A program made the position numbers and the translations under genes. Below the pieces are notes generated by a model. The model searched no databases. It was not told the origin of the DNA and saw nothing but the letters and a program-made list of their open reading frames with translations. Positions 37,821 to 46,758 of a DNA stretch of 64,000 nucleotides are shown in pieces. Source of the DNA: Bacillus pumilus (GTDB lineage Bacteria > Bacillota > Bacilli > Bacillales > Bacillaceae). The DNA lies in assembly GCF_009937765.1 (NCBI RefSeq), contig NZ_CP047089.1:62001-126000 (forward strand). Reading direction: 5' to 3'. Every line of letters begins with the position of its first letter. The stretch's first letter is position 1.

Positions 37821-39070
37821 GAGGCTGATTCCCCTTCATGTTGCAACATATTTTTTGTTAAATAGGCAAGGACAAACATGAAAGTACTGACTATTAGAAC
37901 TGTCACATACATGTTTGCTGAAAACGTATTGAACAAGAACCCATACATCATTTGACCAAGTGGGGCAGCACATTGAGAAACCATTGTCAGATTGGCCATC
38001 ACTTTTCCTAATTGATTATTTGGCGTTTTCTTTTGAACGTGTGAAATCACAACGATTGAGATCATTGTAAGCAGCATAGCAATCGGAAGACATCCTGCTA
38101 GAAAGAGAAAATAAGCTGGATAAGTGCCAAATTGAAGAGCTGTGTTTGATGTTGAGAATGCGACAGGTAGCAAGATGATCGCGATGACGATCAGCCAGCG
38201 ATATAAAGTAGGGATACGCCAATGCTTTGCTACAAGTCCAACTAGCAGAGCCCCTGCGATGACCGCAAACTCAATTAAGCCCATGCCTACTCCATACATG
38301 ATGTCACTGCTTTTCATTGTGACCCTTAAAATGATCGGACCACCTACGATAAAAAATGGTGTGAGGATGAAATTTAACATTGCAGCAAGCAACATGGCTC
38401 TTTTTAAAAATGACTGACTGCCAATATAGGAAAATCCTTGTTTCATATCTTTTACGAGCACTTTGCCCATAGGTTCCGTTAAGGGGCTAGGTGAGAAGGA
38501 TATGTTTAACCGTAAAAGCATGCATGCTGATAGAAAGAACACGATGGCACTGGCACCTATGATGGATTGACTTCCAACCAGTCCGTACAGTACCCCACCG
38601 ATAATAGGAGCGAGGACACCTGAAAGTGCCTGCACGCCATTGACGATCCCGTTTGCTTGTTCTAATTGTTCCTGTTTTACTAACTGTGGAATGCTGGACA
38701 TCACAGCGGGAGCATAGAACGTACTCATCATACCAAGAAGCACCATGACCGCTCCGATCATAATGAGTGAATCATTGCCTGAGAATAACCAAAAATAAAA
38801 AGCCACAATCATGATGCCAGTGAGAACATCAAATAAAATCATCAAGTTCCTTCTGTTAAACCGGTCAGCGATTGCGCCTGCTAAGGGAGAAAGAAGGAGT
38901 GGTATATTGGATAAAGCGAATAGTAAGGCATATAAGTCAACACGCTGAGTCATATCTAGCACGTGTAAAGATAGAACAAACCGAATTAAAGAAGACCCAA
39001 AAACGGAAATAATCTGTCCGAGCACGAGGTAAATAAAGTGGGATGAGCCTCTTTTAGATAATAAAGACAT
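37817..39070 (-). CDS. MFS efflux transporter (MFS_3/macrolide-exporter-like)
   Basis: The 417-residue protein starts at ATG 39070 behind AAAGGAG; a GTG three codons upstream abuts that site. About twelve helices with the motif GAIADRFNRRNLMI after helix 2 and an 'LGQIISVFGSSL' first helix place it with macrolide/enterobactin-type exporters. It is the first gene of an operon with the FtsX permease and the ATPase and is separated from a TetR gene by 69 bases. Drug or lipid efflux is inferred. It recalls the yfiS-yfiR pair of B. subtilis. Confidence 0.8.
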   Translation of the reverse strand: MSLLSKRGSSHFIYLVLGQIISVFGSSLIRFVLSLHVLDMTQRVDLYALLFALSNIPLLLSPLAGAIADRFNRRNLMILFDVLTGIMIVAFYFWLFSGNDSLIMIGAVMVLLGMMSTFYAPAVMSSIPQLVKQEQLEQANGIVNGVQALSGVLAPIIGGVLYGLVGSQSIIGASAIVFFLSACMLLRLNISFSPSPLTEPMGKVLVKDMKQGFSYIGSQSFLKRAMLLAAMLNFILTPFFIVGGPIILRVTMKSSDIMYGVGMGLIEFAVIAGALLVGLVAKHWRIPTLYRWLIVIAIILLPVAFSTSNTALQFGTYPAYFLFLAGCLPIAMLLTMISIVVISHVQKKTPNNQLGKVMANLTMVSQCAAPLGQMMYGFLFNTFSANMYVTVLIVSTFMFVLAYLTKNMLQHEGESAS

Positions 39071-39089
39071 GGGTATCACTCTCCTTTTA

Positions 39090-39105
39090 GACCGACCGTC
39101 AGTCT
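39090..39105. promoter_or_regulatory. TetR operator in front of the MFS-ABC operon
   Basis: GACCGACCGTCAGTCT is an imperfect palindrome that reappears, inverted with one mismatch, in front of the tetR gene. It lies between the candidate -10 region and the ribosome site. Confidence 0.7.
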
Positions 39106-39139
39106 ATAATGTATGCAGGATTGGTATTGAAGTGACCAA

Positions 39140-39790
39140 TCACTGATTATGTTCATCAAGTTCTCCAGTTAAACGCTTCAGAAGAAAGGAGAAACTCCCT
39201 TTTTCTGCATGTAATGAGGATTCGAGGATATCGATAAAAGCTAGTGCGCGCTGCATACTCTCTTCGGCTGTCCATTGAAAAAGGCCCTCATCAAATATGA
39301 CTTGTGCAGAAGCAAGAAGGAATTCCACCGTTTCTTGAGGGTACTTTGTATTAAATGTTCCATCTTCCACACCTTGCTGAATGACATCAGCTAAAACGGG
39401 TGAGAGTTCTTTAATCGCTTTGATTAAGCTTTTTTGGTGCATCTCTGCATTAGAAGGCTGGTGAAATTGTTCAATCATGCCCTGTTTATTGCTTCCTTGC
39501 TTTGGCGATTGAGCCATGATGATGCGAAATAGTTTGTCGACCACTGGAAGGTCTGGATCAGCTGCAATACGTTTTGCCACGATGATATCTGCTTTGATGA
39601 TCCTGTCAATAATGGCATCCATCACTTCTTCTTTGGATGAAAAGTAATAATAAAAAGTGCCTTTTGCAATGCCAACAGCTTTCAGAATATCGATAATCGT
39701 TGTTTGCTGATAGCCTTTGGTAGAAAAAAGCTCTTCGGCTGCGTTTAAGATGTCATTTTTACGTTCTTCAGGATGTTTAACGGTTCTCAT
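39140..39790 (-). CDS. TetR-family repressor
   Basis: The 216-residue protein starts at ATG 39790, eight bases after AAAGGAT; the open frame extends 19 codons upstream across the operator. The N-terminal HTH is typical (DILNAAEELFSTKGYQQTTIIDILKAVGIAKGTFYYYFSSKEE) and the rest is a helical ligand domain. It is the first gene upstream of the MFS-ABC operon in the same direction, and both units carry the same operator, so it very probably represses both and is released by a pump substrate. Confidence 0.9.
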   Translation of the reverse strand: MRTVKHPEERKNDILNAAEELFSTKGYQQTTIIDILKAVGIAKGTFYYYFSSKEEVMDAIIDRIIKADIIVAKRIAADPDLPVVDKLFRIIMAQSPKQGSNKQGMIEQFHQPSNAEMHQKSLIKAIKELSPVLADVIQQGVEDGTFNTKYPQETVEFLLASAQVIFDEGLFQWTAEESMQRALAFIDILESSLHAEKGSFSFLLKRLTGELDEHNQ

Positions 39791-39812
39791 AAAGCCATCC
39801 TTTCTTTTGACT

Positions 39813-39828
39813 AGACTGTCGGTCGGTC
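39813..39828. promoter_or_regulatory. TetR operator in front of tetR
   Basis: AGACTGTCGGTCGGTC is the reverse complement of the 39090 site with one mismatch, 22 bases before the tetR start. Confidence 0.7.
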
Positions 39829-39886
39829 CTTTGATTTGATTAAACACTTTTCAAAGTACCTTTGTCAATGACTTATTTTTAAACAC

Positions 39887-39916
39887 TTTGCATTTATTGT
39901 GCAATGACACTATGAT
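39887..39916 (+). promoter_or_regulatory. Candidate cdaR promoter with overlapping CdaR operator
   Basis: TTTGCA and TATGAT are 18 bases apart. Between them lies ATTGTGCAAT (39896-39905), which shares its half-site with the palindrome before gntP, suggesting autoregulation. Confidence 0.5.
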
Positions 39917-39952
39917 ACATTGAAATGAAAACACCTTCAGGAGAGATGCCTC

Positions 39953-41065
39953 ATGCAATTTTTAACCACTGAATTGGCACAAGAAATGGTTGAACGTACG
40001 ATGCGTATTTTAGATAAAAATATCAATGTAATGAATGCGGATGGTGTCATCATTGGTTCTGGTGAACGAAACAGGATTGGTCAGAAACATGATGGTGCAC
40101 GACTTGTGCTAACAAGCGGGAACAGTATGGAAATTGACTACAAGACGTCCTTGCAATTAGAAGGAGTTAGACCAGGAATCAATTTGCCCATTTGCTTTCG
40201 TGAACAAGTAGTTGGTGTGATTGGCATTACAGGTGAGCCGGAGAATATTCGGCATCATGCTGAGCTGGTAAAAATGGCAGCTGAGCTAGTGTTAGAGCAG
40301 TCTTTTCTGCTTGAACGAGTGCAGTGGCGGCAGCGAATAGAGAGTGAAATTGTCAATCAGTTAATTTCTGATTCGGACGTTGGTGATTATCAGCTAAAGA
40401 ACCGAGCTGCATGGCTAGGAATGGATTTAGAAAAGCGTCGAATGGCCATCATTTTTCAGCCAGTTCCCTCCTCAGAAGACGCTGTGCATAAAATGATGCA
40501 TGCGATTCAATACGATAAGAATGCAGATGATTTGCTTGGCATGACTTTTCGTCATGAATTGGTTCTTTTAAGGGAGCCGATCTCTGATCATCGTTTAAAG
40601 CATGTGGTTGTGCAGTTGCAAAGAACAATGGAAAATGCAGTAGGGGGCCAGGTGCTTGTGGGGATAGGGACTGTCGCCGCTGACATAAGCCGGCTGTCAT
40701 TGTCCTTTGAGCACGCAAGAGATTCCTTGCGATTGGGGAAGGCTCTTGATCCGGAGGAAAGTATTTATTTTTTTGAATCTTATCAGTTGGAAAGACTATT
40801 CATCACTGCAGGAGTTGTTGAAGAAAACGGTAGTTGGACTGACTTTTACAAGCCATTAACGCAAGAAGTGGAGCTTGCCCACACATTAAGCATTTACATT
40901 GAAGAGGGCGGTGATTTACAAAGAATTGTTGATCGATTATATATTCACCGGAATACATTGAGATATCGTTTAGATAAGATACAAGCTTTGACCGGAAAAG
41001 ATCCCCGTCATGTAAAACAGTTGATGGAGCTTTATATGGCGCAGTTGATGAATCAATTATCTTGA
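39953..41065 (+). CDS. cdaR: CdaR-family sugar-diacid/glycerate regulator
   Basis: The 370-residue regulator has the N-terminal sugar-diacid recognition domain (LTTELAQEMVERTM, GVIIGSG, GVIGITGEPE), a GGDEF-like middle part, and a C-terminal PucR-type HTH (GGDLQRIVDRLYIHRNTLRYRLDKI). CdaR proteins activate glycerate, galactarate or glucarate genes. It precedes a GntP permease and glycerate kinase in the same direction, fitting glycerate sensing. GGAGAG precedes the ATG. Confidence 0.9.
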   Translation: MQFLTTELAQEMVERTMRILDKNINVMNADGVIIGSGERNRIGQKHDGARLVLTSGNSMEIDYKTSLQLEGVRPGINLPICFREQVVGVIGITGEPENIRHHAELVKMAAELVLEQSFLLERVQWRQRIESEIVNQLISDSDVGDYQLKNRAAWLGMDLEKRRMAIIFQPVPSSEDAVHKMMHAIQYDKNADDLLGMTFRHELVLLREPISDHRLKHVVVQLQRTMENAVGGQVLVGIGTVAADISRLSLSFEHARDSLRLGKALDPEESIYFFESYQLERLFITAGVVEENGSWTDFYKPLTQEVELAHTLSIYIEEGGDLQRIVDRLYIHRNTLRYRLDKIQALTGKDPRHVKQLMELYMAQLMNQLS

Positions 41066-41082
41066 TTGTGCATTTGCACAAT
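41065..41082. promoter_or_regulatory. Candidate CdaR-binding palindrome before gntP
   Basis: ATTGTGCA-TT-TGCACAAT, perfect 8-bp arms, beginning at the last base of the cdaR stop codon and 100 bases before the gntP start. Confidence 0.6.
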
Positions 41083-41137
41083 GAGATGAAGTGATAAATG
41101 AAAAAAGTTCATCTAGATTCACAACCCGATTCCATAT

Positions 41138-41151
41138 AGTAAACGCTTACA
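41138..41151 (+). promoter_or_regulatory. cre site upstream of gntP
   Basis: AGTAAACGCTTACA matches TGWAANCGNTNWCA at 13 of 14 positions. It overlaps a TATAGT -10-like box, so CcpA would repress glycerate uptake on preferred sugars. Confidence 0.75.
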
Positions 41152-41182
41152 ATGAAAGAAAGACATTTTGGGGGGATCGAGG

Positions 41183-42454
41183 ATGAATGGAGATGTGACT
41201 GTAAGTACACTGGGAGCCATTATGGCACTGGTTATTGCGATTGTTCTTATTTTAAGAAAAGTATCACCTGCGTATGGCATGCTGGCAGGTGCATTTATAG
41301 GCGGTTTAATTGGCGGCGTAGATATTGCTCAGACCGTGAATGTCATGATGGAAGGTGCTAAGGGCATGATTCCGGCTGTCCTTAGAATTATGGCGGCAGG
41401 GGTGCTGGCTGGCGTTTTAATTGAGTCGGGTGCAGCTTTATCTATCGCTGAGGCGATCGTGAAAAAGCTTGGAGAGGCGAGGGCGTTATTAGCACTGGCG
41501 CTGGCAACCATGATTTTAACGACAGTGGGCGTTTTTGTAGATGTAGCCGTTATCACGGTAGCACCTATTGCACTTGCGATTGCCAAACGGGCAAAGCTCT
41601 CAAAAACGGGAATTCTACTTGCTATGATTGGAGGCGGGAAAGCAGGGAATATCATGTCCCCCAATCCGAACGCCATTGCCGCTTCTGATGCGTTTGGTGT
41701 ACCGCTTACTTCATTGATGGCAGCAGGTATCATTCCGGCTATATTCGGCTTAGCTGTCACATACGTTTTGTCCAAAAAGCTTGCTAAGAAAGGATCGCCT
41801 GTACTTGAAGAAGAAGTTAATCAAAGCCAGTTTCAAGTACCTGCCTTTTTACCAGCGGTGGTCGGTCCACTTGTCACCATTTTATTGTTGGCTTTAAGAC
41901 CGCTTTTTCAAATGAATATAGACCCAATGATCGCCTTACCGATCGGAGGCATTGTAGGCGCTCTTTTCATGAAAAAAGGGAAATTTATTAATGATTATGC
42001 GATGTCCGGGTTGAACAAAATGTCGGGTGTAGCGATTATGTTATTAGGGACAGGCACATTAGCAGGCATTGTATCGAATTCTTCCTTAAAAGATGTGTTT
42101 ATTCAAGCACTTGATGCATCGGGATTACCTCCGTATTTGCTTGCACCAGCTTCAGGGATCTTTATGTCAGCCGCCACTGCTTCGACAACAGCAGGAACAG
42201 CAGTAGCGAGTGGCGTATTCAGCGGTACATTACTTGGTCTCGGCGTATCGGCTCTTTCAGGGGCAGCGATGATTCATGCTGGTTCAACTGTGCTTGATCA
42301 TATGCCGCACGGAAGCTTTTTCCACGCAACAGCAGGAAGTGTTCAAATGGATATCAAAGAGCGCCTGAAGCTCATGCCATTTGAATCGTTAATTGGTTTG
42401 ACATTAACCGTCGTATCAACCATTATATTCGGCGTTTTCAAGTTGTTTGGCTGA
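41183..42454 (+). CDS. GntP-family gluconate/glycerate permease
   Basis: The 423-residue protein starts at ATG 41183 after GAGG and an upstream GGGGGG; five codons further upstream lack support. About twelve to fourteen helices with the GntP hallmarks GGGKAGNIMSPNPNAIA and SAATASTTAGTAVAS. GntP members import gluconate, glycerate or related hydroxy acids with protons. Placement between cdaR and glxK, 31 bases before the kinase gene, points to glycerate. Confidence 0.88.
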   Translation: MNGDVTVSTLGAIMALVIAIVLILRKVSPAYGMLAGAFIGGLIGGVDIAQTVNVMMEGAKGMIPAVLRIMAAGVLAGVLIESGAALSIAEAIVKKLGEARALLALALATMILTTVGVFVDVAVITVAPIALAIAKRAKLSKTGILLAMIGGGKAGNIMSPNPNAIAASDAFGVPLTSLMAAGIIPAIFGLAVTYVLSKKLAKKGSPVLEEEVNQSQFQVPAFLPAVVGPLVTILLLALRPLFQMNIDPMIALPIGGIVGALFMKKGKFINDYAMSGLNKMSGVAIMLLGTGTLAGIVSNSSLKDVFIQALDASGLPPYLLAPASGIFMSAATASTTAGTAVASGVFSGTLLGLGVSALSGAAMIHAGSTVLDHMPHGSFFHATAGSVQMDIKERLKLMPFESLIGLTLTVVSTIIFGVFKLFG

Positions 42455-42485
42455 TGACATTTGATAAGAAACGAGGGGCATTAGG

Positions 42486-43625
42486 ATGAAAATTGTGATT
42501 GCACCAGATTCATTTAAAGAAAGTTTATCTGCATATGAGACAGCATGTGCCATTGAGCGAGGATTTCAAGCGATGTTGCCAGACGCTGAATATATCAAAC
42601 TTCCCATGGCAGATGGAGGAGAGGGAACTGTTCAATCGCTAGTTGATGCGACGGGTGGGCACATAATCAATCATGTGGTCACAGGCCCGCTTGGTGACCC
42701 CGTCGATGCCTTTTTTGGCATGTTAGGAGACGATGAGACGGCTGTTATAGAGATGGCCGCAGCCTCTGGGTTACACCTTGTTCCACAAGAAAAACGCAAT
42801 CCATTACTCACGACATCGAAGGGAACTGGGGAATTAATGCTTGCGGCGCTAGATCAAGGAGCAAAGCATGTCATCATTGGGCTTGGCGGAAGTGCAACAA
42901 ATGATGGAGGCGTTGGGATGATGCAAGGATTAGGTGCAGCTTTTCTCGATCAAGCAGGACAGGAGTTGTCGCCAGGTGGTGGAGCCCTTCATCAATTAGC
43001 TTCTATTGATCTAACTGGACTTGACCCTAGACTGCAGTCCGTTCGGCTGGAGGCAGCCTGTGACGTGGATAATCCTTTAACAGGTAAGAGAGGAGCGTCT
43101 GCTGTATTTGGTCCTCAAAAAGGTGCTGATGAAGAAATGGTTCAAGTGCTAGACATGAATTTAACTCATTTTGCCCAAATAGCAGAAAAGCAGTTTAATG
43201 TATCTTTTGAATATGCAGAAGGGGCAGGAGCGGCAGGAGGACTTGGTGCGAGTTTATTAGGCTTTTTACACGCTGATTTGCAGCGAGGAATTGATATTGT
43301 GCTCAAGGCAGTTCAGTTTGATGATGTCATCAAGGGGGCAGACCTAGTGATTACTGGGGAAGGCCGAATTGACCAGCAAACCATTTATGGAAAAACCCCA
43401 ATTGGTGTAGCCAAAGCAGCAAAGCAGTATCACCTGCCTGTGATCGGCATCGCGGGCTCTCTCTCAAAAGATAGTGCAGTCGTACATGAGCATGGCATTG
43501 ATGCCCTTTTTAGTATCGTTCCAGGTGTAACTTCTCTTTTTGAGGCGATGAGAGATGGGGCTATTCATGTAGAGAGAACCGCTCGAAATATTGCGGCTAC
43601 TATATCAATTGGAAGAAATAAGTAA
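42486..43625 (+). CDS. glxK: Glycerate kinase
   Basis: The 379-residue enzyme has the glycerate kinase type 1 pattern: MKIVIAPDSFKESLSA at the N-terminus, PMADGGEGT (about residues 40-48), GLGGSATNDGGVGM (about 135), and GEGRIDQQT near residue 290. It phosphorylates D-glycerate to 2- or 3-phosphoglycerate, feeding glycolysis. GAGGGGCATTAGG precedes the ATG. It is the last gene of the cdaR-gntP-glxK cluster. Confidence 0.92.
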   Translation: MKIVIAPDSFKESLSAYETACAIERGFQAMLPDAEYIKLPMADGGEGTVQSLVDATGGHIINHVVTGPLGDPVDAFFGMLGDDETAVIEMAAASGLHLVPQEKRNPLLTTSKGTGELMLAALDQGAKHVIIGLGGSATNDGGVGMMQGLGAAFLDQAGQELSPGGGALHQLASIDLTGLDPRLQSVRLEAACDVDNPLTGKRGASAVFGPQKGADEEMVQVLDMNLTHFAQIAEKQFNVSFEYAEGAGAAGGLGASLLGFLHADLQRGIDIVLKAVQFDDVIKGADLVITGEGRIDQQTIYGKTPIGVAKAAKQYHLPVIGIAGSLSKDSAVVHEHGIDALFSIVPGVTSLFEAMRDGAIHVERTARNIAATISIGRNK

Positions 43626-43717
43626 GCGGTGAAAAATGTTTCCTTTTCTATCACATTCTTTCTATCGAAATGTGGTAAAATTGTATGAAATGAAATAGAA
43701 AGTTGGAGGAAACACAA

Positions 43718-44056
43718 ATGTCTAATCTACCAAATTGTCCTTCATGCAGCTCAACGTATACTTATGAGGATGGCAGTCTGCTAGTTTGTCCTGAATGTGC
43801 GCATGAATGGTCACTTGAACAAGAACAAGCGGCAGAGGAGCAGCTTGTGGTCAAAGATGCGAATGGAAATCTGTTAAGTGATGGGGATACAGTCTCTGTC
43901 ATTAAAGATTTAAAAGTAAAAGGTTCTTCTTCCGTTTTAAAAATAGGGACGAAGGTCAAAGGCATTCGGTTAGTTGAAGGCGATCATAACATTGATTGTA
44001 AAATTCCTAGCTTTGGTGCAATGAAGTTAAAATCAGAGTTTGTGAAAAAGGTATAA
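43718..44056 (+). CDS. PhnA/YjdM-family zinc-ribbon protein
   Basis: The 112-residue protein starts at ATG 43718 behind GGAGG. It has an N-terminal zinc ribbon with two CxxC pairs (CPSC and CPEC) and the C-terminal domain [28 protein letters not shown] of the YjdM family. The family name alkylphosphonate utilisation reflects an old gene linkage; no phosphonate genes are here and the function is unclear. Single-gene unit. Confidence 0.9.
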   Translation: MSNLPNCPSCSSTYTYEDGSLLVCPECAHEWSLEQEQAAEEQLVVKDANGNLLSDGDTVSVIKDLKVKGSSSVLKIGTKVKGIRLVEGDHNIDCKIPSFGAMKLKSEFVKKV

Positions 44057-44060
44057 TAAC

Positions 44061-44092
44061 GAAAGGGGGCTGCAGTAAGAGGCCTCTTTTTC
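44061..44092 (+). terminator. Weak terminator after the YjdM gene
   Basis: GAAAGGGGGC can pair imperfectly with GGCCTCTTTTTC. From here to 44381 there is an AT-rich gap of about 290 bases in which I see no convincing gene or promoter. Confidence 0.4.
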
Positions 44093-44381
44093 ATTTCTTT
44101 ATTTATAGGTGAAAGGAATAATCTTAAACAGAATTCCATACATATATACCTGTTGAAAAAGGTTCATTTTTTAAAAAATCAAGCCTCTTTTCACATAAAA
44201 AATGGCTGTTTTCTTAACCCTACCTTAAAAAAGGCAGATGATTCGCTAAATTTTGGTTCATCCCCTTCACAACTTTTGGGCATTGCTGTACCATATGGAA
44301 GTGTTCTTCTATTTTTAACGAATCATGGTGTTATCAGGAAATAGATGATAGATGATACTTAGACAAAGAAGGAGAGGTAAC

Positions 44382-45311
44382 GTGACGAACGTTTTAGAAC
44401 TGCATAATGTATCTAGGCATATTCACGGGAAAAAGATCGTTCAAGACTTGAGCTTTTCTGTCCAAGCGGGCGAAGTCTTTGGCTTCTTAGGACCAAACGG
44501 CGCAGGGAAAACGACAACCATTCGTATGATGGTCGGTCTTTCTCCAATTACATCTGGTGACATTCTGATTAATGGGCATAGTATTCAATCCTCATATCAG
44601 CATGCCATCCAAGACGTTGGTGCCATTATTGAAAACCCAGAAATGTATAATCATTTAACAGCTAGACAAAATCTTGTTCACTTTGCCAGAATGAATGGGA
44701 AAGTGGATGAAGGGCGAATTGATGAGCTGCTAAAACTAGTCAGCTTACAGCACGTGAAACATAAGCGTGTCCGAACGTTTTCATTAGGAATGAAGCAGCG
44801 TTTAGGTATTGCGCAAGCACTGATACATAGACCGAAACTGCTGATATTAGATGAGCCGACCAATGGACTTGATCCAGAGGGAATTCGCATGATACGAGAT
44901 TACTTGAGAAGGCTTGCAAAGGAAGAAGGGCTAGCTGTTATTGTTTCAAGTCATCTCATGTCAGAAATGGAATTGATGTGTGACCGTTTTGCGATTATCC
45001 AAAAAGGCAAGCTGATTGCGATTGAGGATCAGCGTGCAGAGGCGAACCAGGACGAATTAGTCAATTATCGAATGAAGGTCGCTTCTGATGAACTGGAAGA
45101 AACGAAAAAACTCATTGGTATATTTGAGGAAGGCACGACTGTAAGAGAAGAGGAGCAGTATTTATTCTTCTCCTTGGCAGAAGAGAAAATGCCGGAATTG
45201 ATTCGTCATTTGAGCGGCGCGTCCATTCATTTGTACGAAATCAAAATAGAAAAACAAACCTTAGAAGATAAGTTCTTAAGCTTAACAGGTAAAAAGGAGG
45301 CAGACGTATGA
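44382..45311 (+). CDS. BcrA-like ABC exporter ATPase
   Basis: The 309-residue ATPase starts at GTG 44382, behind AAGGAGAGG; a longer frame from 44352 lacks support. Walker A GPNGAGKTT, signature FSLGMKQRLGIA, Walker B LLILDEPTNGLDPEG; the C-terminal 80 residues form the helical/beta extension of the DrrA/BcrA group. Such proteins energise antibiotic-peptide or lipid export. The permease gene overlaps its stop by four bases. Bacitracin-type specificity is family resemblance only. Confidence 0.9.
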   Translation: MTNVLELHNVSRHIHGKKIVQDLSFSVQAGEVFGFLGPNGAGKTTTIRMMVGLSPITSGDILINGHSIQSSYQHAIQDVGAIIENPEMYNHLTARQNLVHFARMNGKVDEGRIDELLKLVSLQHVKHKRVRTFSLGMKQRLGIAQALIHRPKLLILDEPTNGLDPEGIRMIRDYLRRLAKEEGLAVIVSSHLMSEMELMCDRFAIIQKGKLIAIEDQRAEANQDELVNYRMKVASDELEETKKLIGIFEEGTTVREEEQYLFFSLAEEKMPELIRHLSGASIHLYEIKIEKQTLEDKFLSLTGKKEADV

Positions 45312-46261
45312 TTCGCCTCATTCAAAACGAGTGGATGAAGATCAGTTATCGTATTGGAACTTGGATTATGGTTGGACTTCTTGTGTTAGGTATGATTGCT
45401 ACACTGATCTTTGTAGTGAAAACAAATGACAAAGATCAAGCTTCAGGTGATTGGAAAACCCAACTAGAAATGATGAATAAGGAAAACAAGAAAGAACTCA
45501 AAGAGACAGAGAATGGTTTCTTTAAAAGAGAGCTTGAAAAAGAGATCGCTATTAATGATTATCGAATCAAGCATAACTTGCCGCCAGCTGATCAGTTTAG
45601 CCACAGTGTATGGGATTATGTGAAAACAAACGCTAATTTACTCCAGCTTGTAGGTGTGTTTGTGATCATTATTGCTTCCACTATTGTGTCGGCTGAATAC
45701 AAGCATGGTACAATCAAATTATTATTGATTCGTCCACCATCAAGGCTAAAGATCCTAATATCTAAATATATTACAGTACAGCTGTATGCTCTTTTACTTG
45801 TTGTAGTTCTATTTATCTTGTCCATCATATTGGGTGCTATTTTCTTTGGACTTAGCACTGATTATGTGAATTTGGTGTATCACAATGGTGAAGTGATTGA
45901 ACGTTCGCAGTTTGCAAATATGGTCTATTATTATCTTGCTCATTGCGCAATGTTTGTCGTTTTGGGAACCCTTTCGTTCGCCATTTCTACAGTATTTAGA
46001 AGTGAAGCTATCTCCATTGCCATTAGTGTGTTAGCTTATATTGTGGGTGGATCAGTTACAGGTATTTTAATGCTCTTCTTTGATTGGTCAAAATATTTGT
46101 TATTTGCAAACGATCCATCGCAATACTTTATGGAACAGGTTACTCTTATCGAAGGTATGTCTCTAGGATTCTCACTAATCGTCCTAGTCATCTATTGGGC
46201 TATTTTCTTAGCCATTGCCTTAATTGTCTTCCAGAAACGAGAAGTGAAAACAGGCAGTTAA
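45308..46261 (+). CDS. ABC-2 type permease, partner of the BcrA-like ATPase
   Basis: The 317-residue protein has an N-terminal helix (about residues 15-35), a charged outer loop (about 40-105), and five further helices, the ABC-2 layout of BcrB/YhcI-like permeases (VSAEYKHGTIKLLLIRPPSRLKILISKY after helix 2). It is translationally coupled to the ATPase gene and preceded by AAAAGGAGG. Export of an unidentified amphiphile or peptide. Confidence 0.87.
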   Translation: MIRLIQNEWMKISYRIGTWIMVGLLVLGMIATLIFVVKTNDKDQASGDWKTQLEMMNKENKKELKETENGFFKRELEKEIAINDYRIKHNLPPADQFSHSVWDYVKTNANLLQLVGVFVIIIASTIVSAEYKHGTIKLLLIRPPSRLKILISKYITVQLYALLLVVVLFILSIILGAIFFGLSTDYVNLVYHNGEVIERSQFANMVYYYLAHCAMFVVLGTLSFAISTVFRSEAISIAISVLAYIVGGSVTGILMLFFDWSKYLLFANDPSQYFMEQVTLIEGMSLGFSLIVLVIYWAIFLAIALIVFQKREVKTGS

Positions 46262-46288
46262 ATTTTAAAATTTTTAGGAGGTTTACAC

Positions 46289-46717
46289 ATGATTAGACGT
46301 AAAGGTGAAAAGATTATGGGGATTATCAGTATTGTCCTCAATGTCATTGGTGTTGGATTTGGAGCATTAATTCTCTCCTTAGGTCCATCATTTTATGATC
46401 AAATCAATGAAGTGTTACAAGAGGAAGGAGAAACATTGCCAATTGAAACGCTTGAGGCTTCGGTTAATTCATTTGGTACTCAGTACATGGTTGTTTCCAT
46501 CATTGCGGCTGTACTATCAATTGTTGGTGTGATTCTCTTGAAAACAGACCGCCGTGCCGTGATTTCAGGTGTTCTTTTCTTGGTGTCTGCTGTGACTCTT
46601 TTGATTGGAACAGTTGGCCTTGCATTCGTTCCAATGGTTCTATTGTTTATCATTGGTTTGATGTCTCTTATTAGAAAGCCGAATACAGACATTCACACAA
46701 ATGAATATCCTTCATAA
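46289..46717 (+). CDS. DUF4064-like small membrane protein
   Basis: The 142-residue protein has four membrane helices and an outer loop (DQINEVLQEEGETLPIETLEASV) between the first two. The N-terminal MIRRKGEKIMGIISIVL and four-helix form fit the DUF4064 group found next to ABC exporters. AGGAGG precedes the ATG and the gene is 27 bases after the permease, so it belongs to the same operon, perhaps as an accessory of the exporter. Confidence 0.8.
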   Translation: MIRRKGEKIMGIISIVLNVIGVGFGALILSLGPSFYDQINEVLQEEGETLPIETLEASVNSFGTQYMVVSIIAAVLSIVGVILLKTDRRAVISGVLFLVSAVTLLIGTVGLAFVPMVLLFIIGLMSLIRKPNTDIHTNEYPS

Positions 46718-46720
46718 ATA

Positions 46721-46754
46721 AAAAAGACATGCGCCGCTGTGCGCATGTCTTTTT
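46721..46754. terminator. Bidirectional terminator
   Basis: AAAAAGACATGCGC / GCGCATGTCTTTTT, loop CGCTGT, between the exporter operon and the convergent CitMHS gene. Confidence 0.9.
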
Positions 46755-46758
46755 ATAT

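Noticed and set aside
44153..44344. 63-codon plus-strand frame starting with TTG
   Set aside because: No ribosome site, atypical composition and no coupling with neighbours.
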